A DNA stretch of 8,124 bases from Deltaproteobacteria bacterium (lineage in GTDB: Bacteria > Myxococcota_A > Polyangia > Haliangiales > Haliangiaceae), in the NCBI GenBank assembly GCA_013813945.1, contig JACCQV010000303.1, positions 1 to 8,124 of the forward strand. The letters run 5' to 3'. Position 1 is the first letter of the stretch. Every line of letters starts with the position of its first letter. Shown here piece by piece: positions 1 through 8,124 of this stretch. Position numbers and translations under genes: made by a program. The notes under the pieces are model-generated. The model was not told the origin of the DNA and did not search any database. It saw nothing but the letters and a program-made list of their open reading frames with translations.

Positions 1-4307
<4,307 letters not shown>

Positions 4308-4316
4308 TCTCCGCTC

Positions 4317-4715
4317 GTGACCACCGGGATCAAAGCGCTGCTGTCGACGTGGCAGGGACGCTTCATCGCCGTGTTCGTGCTCGTGCAGCTGCTCTTGCCC
4401 CTGCACTACTACCTCGCGCGCAAGGATCACCATGACGAGCGATTCGCGTGGCGGATGTTCTCGCCAATGCGAATGGCGCGATGCGCGACCACCGTCGCGA
4501 TCGACGACAAGCCGGCGAACCTCGGCGGCGAGTTCCACGAGGCGTGGCTCGAGATCGCGTCACGCGGCAGGTTCAGCGTGCTCGAGGCGATGGGTGCCAG
4601 GCTGTGCACGAAGTATCCGAAGTCGAAGGTGCGCCTGTCGATCCAGTGCACGTACCTCGATCGCGAACCGCAGACCTTCGGCGGCTATGACATGTGCACC
4701 GTGCCCTATCTCTGA
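4317..4715 (+). CDS. Small single-pass membrane protein carrying the post-HTTM (VKGC-like) motif
   Basis: This 132-aa protein starts at GTG 4317, 9 nt after the lhr stop. No clear Shine-Dalgarno sequence is visible, so translational coupling to lhr is plausible. It has one hydrophobic segment (about residues 15-32, RFIAVFVLVQLLLPLHYYL), followed by a short charged stretch and the motif FAWRMFSP (43-50, bases 4443-4466). From family knowledge, vitamin K-dependent gamma-carboxylases and bacterial HTTM proteins carry the pattern Q-LLPL-H--Y ... G-RFSWRMM just after their transmembrane bundle, and this protein reproduces that pattern. The rest (residues 55-132) is soluble, with four cysteines (C56, C107, C111, C127), and I do not recognise it. 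The next gene, 2 nt downstream, is an HTTM-domain protein. I infer that the two proteins form a pair; the activity is unknown. Confidence 0.85.
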   Translation: MTTGIKALLSTWQGRFIAVFVLVQLLLPLHYYLARKDHHDERFAWRMFSPMRMARCATTVAIDDKPANLGGEFHEAWLEIASRGRFSVLEAMGARLCTKYPKSKVRLSIQCTYLDREPQTFGGYDMCTVPYL

Positions 4716-4717
4716 TC

Positions 4718-6307
4718 ATGGCGAAGCAGGGCAACCGATCGAACGCTGAGTCACGGCAGGCGCGCCGCGCCGAGGCACGCAAGGCCGAGCGCAGCGGTGG
4801 TGAAGCGCCGGCCGCTCGAGTGCCGGCGAAGCCGACGTCCGAACCAATCCCCGAGCCGAAGTTCTGGTTCGGGTTCGAGGTGTCGTGGGCCAAGCTCGTG
4901 CTCGCACGCTTCGTGATCTTCACCGTGCTCGCGATCGACTCGGTGCTGCAGATCAGCCATGCGCCCCGCTACGGCGCCGGCGGCTTCAACGTCGCCCAGG
5001 TTCCCGGCCTCGACGCCATCGGCCCCGGGCGCCTCGGCTTCGAGGTCGGTCAGCTCGTCTGCGCCTACGTGTTCATTCTCGTGGCGTTCGGCGTCGCGAC
5101 CAGGTTTCTCATCCCGATCGGCGCCGCGATCTATGGCTGGCTCTATTTCGGCAGCCAGCTCGATTCGTACCAGCATCACTACCTGGTCGTTCTCGTGCTC
5201 TTGATCGCGTGCTTCATCCCGTGGCAGCGGCCCGACGGTGCCGAGCCGGCGACGCGGATCCGGACGTGGGGCGTCCGCCTCCTGCTCGTGCAGCTCGGGA
5301 TCCTCTACGTGTGGGCGGCGATCTCGAAGATGTCGCCGGCGTGGCTCGATGGCCGCACCATCACGGGCCAGATCACGGGACCGCTGCGGTCGGTCATCGA
5401 GGACTCCGTTGGATTCAAGACCGCTGCGCGGTTTGCGCTGCTCACCGAGCTCGTGCTCGCGGTCGTCGTGTGGATGCGTCCCGCGTGGTTCATTGCCCTG
5501 CCGGTTGGCCTCGCCTTCCACGTCGGGATCCTCGCGAGCGGCCTCGAGATCGGTCTGTTCGCGTACCTGATGCTCGCGTTCTACGTGTTCGTGATTCCGG
5601 ACCGCGCGCTGGTGTGGCTCGCAACCCGCGCTCCACTGCGCGGTGCACGCTGGGCGATCCGGGCGGCACGCATCTCGAACCCCGTCGCCGCGGCCAGCGC
5701 GGTCCTGCTCGCGGTGACGCTCGGCGTCCTGCTTGCGCGGTTCACGCGCTTCGAGTCTGCGTTCGAGATCGCGATCGTGCTTTCGGTCGTGCCGATCACC
5801 CTGCTCATCGGGTCGCGTCTTCGCGGGGGAACGTTCGTCGTTCCGTGGCTCGCACTCGCGCACGTGGTCGCGATCGCGCTGTGGCTCGTGCTCGATCGCA
5901 CCACAACCACCGCGATCGACTACTACCGGTTCTGGGGCGGCAACGCGCGCCGCCTCGGTGAACCTGCGGTGGCCGAGGCCGCATATCGCCGACTCACCGA
6001 GATCGCACCAAACGAGCCGAACGGCCACTTCCAGCTCGGGCGCATCCTCATCGACGGCCCCGACGAGGATGCAGGCCTGCGCGAGCTTCGGGAGGCCCAG
6101 CGGCTGGAGCCGCGGCGTGCGCGTGCGTGGATCGCGGAGGCACAGTGGCTCGCCCGGAAGGGCCGCACCGCCGAGGCGATCGAGAAGGCGCAGGAAGCCG
6201 TTCTCTCCGAACCGACGCACCCGTCCGCGCGCGAGCTGCTCGACACGTTGAGCGGCAAGAAGTCAGCGTCCCCCGCGGCACCCGCACGCGACGACGATGG
6301 GGAGTGA
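4718..6307 (+). CDS. HTTM-domain polytopic membrane protein with C-terminal TPR region
   Basis: The ATG at 4718 gives 529 aa and begins 2 nt after the preceding stop. A GTG at 4694 in the same frame would add 8 residues and overlap the upstream gene, so I prefer 4718. Residues 1-50 are charged and rich in Arg, Lys, Ala and Pro, probably cytosolic. Residues about 55-295 form a multi-helix HTTM (vitamin K carboxylase-like) bundle. Hallmarks are HHYL (153-156), YVWAAISKMSPAWLDG (197-212, matching the family pattern Y-xx-AG-xK-xxx-W-xG) and FH...IGLF.YLML (267-286). K204 aligns with the lysine known as catalytic base in human GGCX (Lys218), and H153 or H154 with GGCX His160. Three more hydrophobic segments follow (about 322-341, 348-365, 373-392). 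Residues about 403-510 then look like two to three TPR units (AEAAYRRLTEIAPNEPNGHFQLG; AIEKAQEAVLSEP). Bacterial HTTM proteins are mostly of unknown function, so carboxylase activity is not claimed. Confidence 0.88.
   Translation: MAKQGNRSNAESRQARRAEARKAERSGGEAPAARVPAKPTSEPIPEPKFWFGFEVSWAKLVLARFVIFTVLAIDSVLQISHAPRYGAGGFNVAQVPGLDAIGPGRLGFEVGQLVCAYVFILVAFGVATRFLIPIGAAIYGWLYFGSQLDSYQHHYLVVLVLLIACFIPWQRPDGAEPATRIRTWGVRLLLVQLGILYVWAAISKMSPAWLDGRTITGQITGPLRSVIEDSVGFKTAARFALLTELVLAVVVWMRPAWFIALPVGLAFHVGILASGLEIGLFAYLMLAFYVFVIPDRALVWLATRAPLRGARWAIRAARISNPVAAASAVLLAVTLGVLLARFTRFESAFEIAIVLSVVPITLLIGSRLRGGTFVVPWLALAHVVAIALWLVLDRTTTTAIDYYRFWGGNARRLGEPAVAEAAYRRLTEIAPNEPNGHFQLGRILIDGPDEDAGLRELREAQRLEPRRARAWIAEAQWLARKGRTAEAIEKAQEAVLSEPTHPSARELLDTLSGKKSASPAAPARDDDGE
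6299..6304 (+). promoter_or_regulatory. Ribosome binding site of nth
   Basis: GGGGAG lies 5 nt upstream of the ATG at 6310, inside the last codons of the HTTM gene. It supports 6310 as the nth start over in-frame codons further upstream that would overlap the HTTM gene deeply. Confidence 0.65.
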
Positions 6308-6309
6308 CC

Positions 6310-7020
6310 ATGGCGATTGAGCGGCAGCGCCGTGCCGATCGGATCGCGGCAATTCTCGACGAGCACTTCCCGGCTCCTCCGGTACCGCTCGATCACGGCA
6401 ATCCGTTTCAGTTGCTGGTCGCCGTGATCCTGTCGGCGCAGTGCACCGACGCTCGCGTCAATCTCGTCACTCCTGCCCTGTTCGCGAAGGCGCCGGATGC
6501 GCATGCGATGGCGAAGCTGACGGCCGCCGAGATCCTGCCGTTGATCCGGACGTGCGGCCTCGCACCGGGCAAGGCGAAGGCGCTCGCGGCGATGAGCCGG
6601 ATCCTCGTCGAGGAACATGGTGGTGAGGTGCCTGCGGACCTCGAGGCGCTCGAGCGACTACCCGGGGTCGGGCACAAGACGGCGAGCGTCGTGATGGTGC
6701 AGGCATTCGGGCGGCCGGCCTTCCCCGTCGACACGCATATCCATCGGCTTGCCGGTCGCTGGCAGCTGTCGAAGGCGCGCACGGTCGAGGAGGTCGAGCG
6801 TGACCTCAAGGCGCTGTTCCCGGAGGACCGCTGGCATCTCCTGCATCTGCAGCTGATCTACTTCGGCCGCGCGAGCTGTCCCGCGAAGGGTCACGTCCCG
6901 AAGGCATGTCCGATCTGCAGCTGGGCGATGACGGCGAGTCGCGCCCGCGCCGAGCAGCGCCAGGGAATCAGCAAGCCGATTCGGCCGACGCGGCGGAAGT
7001 CTTCGCGTCGAAGCCGCTGA
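6310..7020 (+). CDS. nth: Endonuclease III (DNA glycosylase/AP lyase), atypical Fe-S ligand region
   Basis: This 236-aa protein belongs to the HhH-GPD superfamily. Family role: base excision repair, removing oxidised pyrimidines and cleaving the abasic site by beta-elimination. Visible features are LSAQCTD (41-47), the helix-hairpin-helix LPGVGHKTA (117-125) with catalytic Lys123, and VDTHIHR (140-146) with catalytic Asp141. These match the canonical Nth residues (E. coli Lys120 and Asp138). The C-terminal metal-ligand region differs. The usual C-x6-C-x2-C-x5-C is replaced by C190-x9-C200-x2-C203, and the expected fourth position is Ala209. Residues 215-236 form a basic tail (TRRKSSRRSR). The start follows the HTTM stop by 2 nt and has a good Shine-Dalgarno sequence. 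Position and spacing suggest cotranscription with lhr and the HTTM pair. The Nth assignment is firm; whether an iron-sulfur cluster is bound is open. Confidence 0.95.
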   Translation: MAIERQRRADRIAAILDEHFPAPPVPLDHGNPFQLLVAVILSAQCTDARVNLVTPALFAKAPDAHAMAKLTAAEILPLIRTCGLAPGKAKALAAMSRILVEEHGGEVPADLEALERLPGVGHKTASVVMVQAFGRPAFPVDTHIHRLAGRWQLSKARTVEEVERDLKALFPEDRWHLLHLQLIYFGRASCPAKGHVPKACPICSWAMTASRARAEQRQGISKPIRPTRRKSSRRSR

Positions 7021-7045
7021 TCTTGTAGCGGGACGGACCACGCGC

Positions 7046-7065
7046 GGAACCCGTGCAGCGGTTCC
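7046..7065 (+). terminator. Weak hairpin downstream of nth (possible terminator)
   Basis: GGAACC (7046-7051) and GGTTCC (7060-7065) can pair as a 6-bp stem around an 8-nt loop, 26 nt after the nth stop. No T-run follows (AGTTAGTTACGG), so it is not a convincing intrinsic terminator. It is the only hairpin I see in the 117-nt gap between nth and the regulator. Confidence 0.3.
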
Positions 7066-7111
7066 AGTTAGTTACGGAATTTCTCGAAACAAAGGCTTGC
7101 GCCCGAGCCGC

Positions 7112-7129
7112 GGAATGAATATTCATTCC
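7112..7129. promoter_or_regulatory. TetR-type operator O1 (perfect 18-bp palindrome)
   Basis: GGAATGAATATTCATTCC is a perfect inverted repeat ending 8 nt before the ATG of the TetR-family gene. A near-identical copy (O2) sits upstream of the next gene at 7833-7850. The pairing with a TetR gene and the two-copy pattern make it the regulator's binding site. From memory, the BM3R1 operator of Bacillus megaterium is CGGAATGAACGTTCATTCCG, nearly the same. A weak promoter may overlap it: TTGCGC at 7097-7102, then 17 nt, then TATTCA at 7120-7125. That promoter call is tentative. Confidence 0.88.
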
Positions 7130-7137
7130 CAGTACCG

Positions 7138-7779
7138 ATGTCGCCGCCGCCGAACCCCAGCCAGCCGCCCGCCCGGGCGAGCCAGCCGAATCTGGCGAAG
7201 CGCGGAGACAAGCGAGTCGTCACCGACAAGCGCGAAGCCATCCTCGATGCAGCTCTCGAGCTGTTCGTCGAGCGTGGCTTCTTCGGCACTGCGGTCCCGG
7301 AGATCGCAGACCGCGCGGGCGTTGGCGCCGGAACGATCTATCGCTACTTCGAGTCCAAGGAAGCTCTCGTCAACGCGATCTATCGCGAGCAGAAGACGCA
7401 CTGGGGAAAGCTGGTTCTCGCCGATTTTCCCGTCGCTGCGCCGACCCGCGAGCAGTTCCGCCTGCTGTGGATGCGGATGGCGCAGTGGGCCACCGAGAAC
7501 CCCAAGGCGTTCATCTTCATGGAGCTCCATCACCACCAGCGGTACCTCGACGATCAGAGTCGGGCGCTGGAGGAGCGGATGCTCGGTCTATTCACCGCGG
7601 TCGTTGTCAGTGCCCAGGCGCGCCGCGAGCTCAAGGCGGGTCCTCCGCAGCTGCTCATGGGCATCGTGATGGGCGCGTTCGTCGGCGTGATCCGGAGCTG
7701 CGTGGAGATCGACCAGTCGCTCGACAGTGCGGACTGGAAGCTCGCCGAGCAGATGCTCTGGGAAGCCCTGCGCGCCTGA
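7138..7779 (+). CDS. TetR/AcrR-family transcriptional repressor, BM3R1-like
   Basis: This 213-aa protein has an N-terminal Pro-rich extension (about 1-27) and then a typical TetR DNA-binding domain. Helix 1 is REAILDAALELFVERGF (about 32-48). The helix-turn-helix spans TAVPEIADRAGVGAGTIYRYF (51-71), followed by ESKEALV. The all-helical C-terminal half (about 85-213) would be the ligand-binding and dimerisation domain; its QRYLDDQSR and MLWEAL segments resemble what I recall of BM3R1. The recognition region VGAGTIYRYF is, from memory, identical to that of BM3R1, a fatty-acid-responsive repressor of P450BM3. The two palindromes at 7112 and 7833 predict autorepression plus control of the downstream SDR gene. 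The inducing ligand cannot be read from sequence. No Shine-Dalgarno precedes 7138, since the operator fills that space. A shorter product is possible but no better start is visible before the HTH. Confidence 0.95.
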   Translation: MSPPPNPSQPPARASQPNLAKRGDKRVVTDKREAILDAALELFVERGFFGTAVPEIADRAGVGAGTIYRYFESKEALVNAIYREQKTHWGKLVLADFPVAAPTREQFRLLWMRMAQWATENPKAFIFMELHHHQRYLDDQSRALEERMLGLFTAVVVSAQARRELKAGPPQLLMGIVMGAFVGVIRSCVEIDQSLDSADWKLAEQMLWEALRA

Positions 7780-7790
7780 ACCGTATCGCC

Positions 7791-7809
7791 GGTTTTCACG
7801 TGGGAAACC
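7791..7809 (+). terminator. Hairpin after the TetR gene (possible weak terminator)
   Basis: GGTTTTC (7791-7797) can pair with GGAAACC (7803-7809) as a 7-bp stem with one G-U pair and a 5-nt loop, 11 nt after the regulator's stop. A T-rich stretch (TTGCTTTGTTTTAT) follows only about 6 nt later, so termination may be partial at best. Confidence 0.3.
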
Positions 7810-7832
7810 TCGTAGTTGCTTTGTTTTATCTC

Positions 7833-7850
7833 GGAATGAACATTCATTCC
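7833..7850. promoter_or_regulatory. TetR-type operator O2 upstream of the SDR gene
   Basis: GGAATGAACATTCATTCC differs from O1 only at one central base. With flanks, the 20-nt windows 7111-7130 and 7832-7851 match at 19 of 20 positions. It lies 27 nt upstream of the SDR start, between a T-rich stretch (7820-7829) that may hold promoter elements and the SDR ribosome binding site. Repressor bound here would block transcription of the SDR gene. Confidence 0.87.
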
Positions 7851-7862
7851 CCAACGTCCTCC

Positions 7863-7867
7863 AGGAG
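7863..7867 (+). promoter_or_regulatory. Ribosome binding site of the SDR gene
   Basis: AGGAG lies 10 nt upstream of the ATG at 7878. It fixes that start and shows that this gene is translated from its own site, unlike the TetR gene, which lacks one. Confidence 0.7.
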
Positions 7868-7877
7868 CCTTTTGATC

Positions 7878-8124
7878 ATGTCGAACACGTCCAAGATCGT
7901 CCTCATCACGGGAGCCACCGCGGGTATCGGCCGGATGTGTGCCCTCCATCTCGCGCAGCAGGGTCATCACGTCATCGCGACCGGTCGCAAGGTTCCCGAG
8001 CTCGCGAAGCTCCAGGAGGAGGCCGCCGGTCTCAAGCTCGACACGCTGGTGCTCGACGTGACCTCGGCGGCATCGATCGCGACCGCCGTGGAAGAAGTCG
8101 CGCGGCTCACGAACGGCCATGGTC
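7878..8124 (+). CDS. Short-chain dehydrogenase/reductase (SDR), 3'-truncated by window edge
   Basis: 82 complete codons are visible from ATG 7878, preceded by AGGAG. The product begins with a Rossmann fold: beta-1 KIVLIT, the nucleotide-binding motif TGATAGIG (residues 11-18, the SDR pattern TGxxxGIG), beta-2 HVIATGRK (31-38), and LVLDVT (57-62), whose Asp60 typically contacts the adenine ring. The basic residues after beta-2 (Arg37, Lys38) favour NADP(H) over NAD(H), by family knowledge. The NAG motif and the Ser-Tyr-Lys catalytic residues lie beyond the window, so the substrate cannot be judged. The gene sits 98 nt after the TetR gene with operator O2 between them, so it is very probably a target of that repressor. 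Confidence 0.92.
   Translation, partial: MSNTSKIVLITGATAGIGRMCALHLAQQGHHVIATGRKVPELAKLQEEAAGLKLDTLVLDVTSAASIATAVEEVARLTNGHG

Noticed and set aside
4694..4717. GTG at 4694 as start of the HTTM protein
   Set aside because: It would overlap the preceding gene by 22 nt and add eight residues of no evident value. The ATG at 4718 sits 2 nt after the upstream stop, the same spacing seen at the nth junction.
4751..6220. Long open frame on the minus strand (489 codons) opposite the HTTM gene
   Set aside because: Its translation is charged, low in hydrophobic order and shows no family motif. The + strand frame has clear membrane helices and HTTM motifs. In high-GC DNA, antisense frames stay open by codon bias.
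6127..6309. Upstream extension of the nth frame to 6127
   Set aside because: The extra residues are read from the TPR-coding region in another frame and resemble no Nth N-terminus. The ATG at 6310 has a good ribosome binding site and gives normal Nth length.
7554..8120. Minus-strand open frame (188 codons) spanning the TetR end and the SDR start
   Set aside because: It runs across both operators, the intergenic gap and two well-supported + strand genes, and its translation has no recognisable domain.

Overview
The window is a high-GC bacterial segment, gene-dense, with every convincing gene on the + strand. GC-ending codons dominate and the hexamer CGATCG recurs often. The combination of a long Lhr with its C-terminal domain, an HTTM/TPR membrane protein and a divergent Nth would fit a Myxococcota-type (former Deltaproteobacteria) chromosome. 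That placement is inference from gene content and style, not from any marker gene. Nothing suggests a mobile element, CRISPR array or RNA gene.

Bases 1-7020 look like one co-directional, tightly packed transcription unit. A 5'-truncated Lhr-type DNA repair helicase (1-4307) is followed after 9 nt by a 132-aa single-pass membrane protein (4317-4715). Two nt later comes a 529-aa polytopic HTTM-domain protein with a TPR tail (4718-6307), and two nt after that an endonuclease III (6310-7020). The two middle genes look like a vitamin K-dependent gamma-carboxylase/HTTM-type protein split into two polypeptides. The segment that normally follows the HTTM membrane bundle is encoded separately and upstream. 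The flanking genes are both DNA-repair enzymes. The Nth has an unusual cysteine cluster (C-x9-C-x2-C, no fourth Cys).

Bases 7021-7137 are a short non-coding stretch with a weak hairpin and a perfect 18-bp palindrome just before a TetR-family regulator (7138-7779). The 98-nt gap after the regulator holds a second copy of the same palindrome with one central mismatch, just upstream of a short-chain dehydrogenase/reductase (7878 to the window edge). The regulator's DNA-recognition region and its operators closely resemble, from memory, those of the Bacillus megaterium repressor BM3R1. The simplest reading is an autoregulated TetR repressor that also controls the downstream oxidoreductase.

The most notable items are the split HTTM/VKGC-like pair inside a helicase-nth gene cluster, the BM3R1-like operator pair, and the atypical Fe-S ligand pattern of the Nth.
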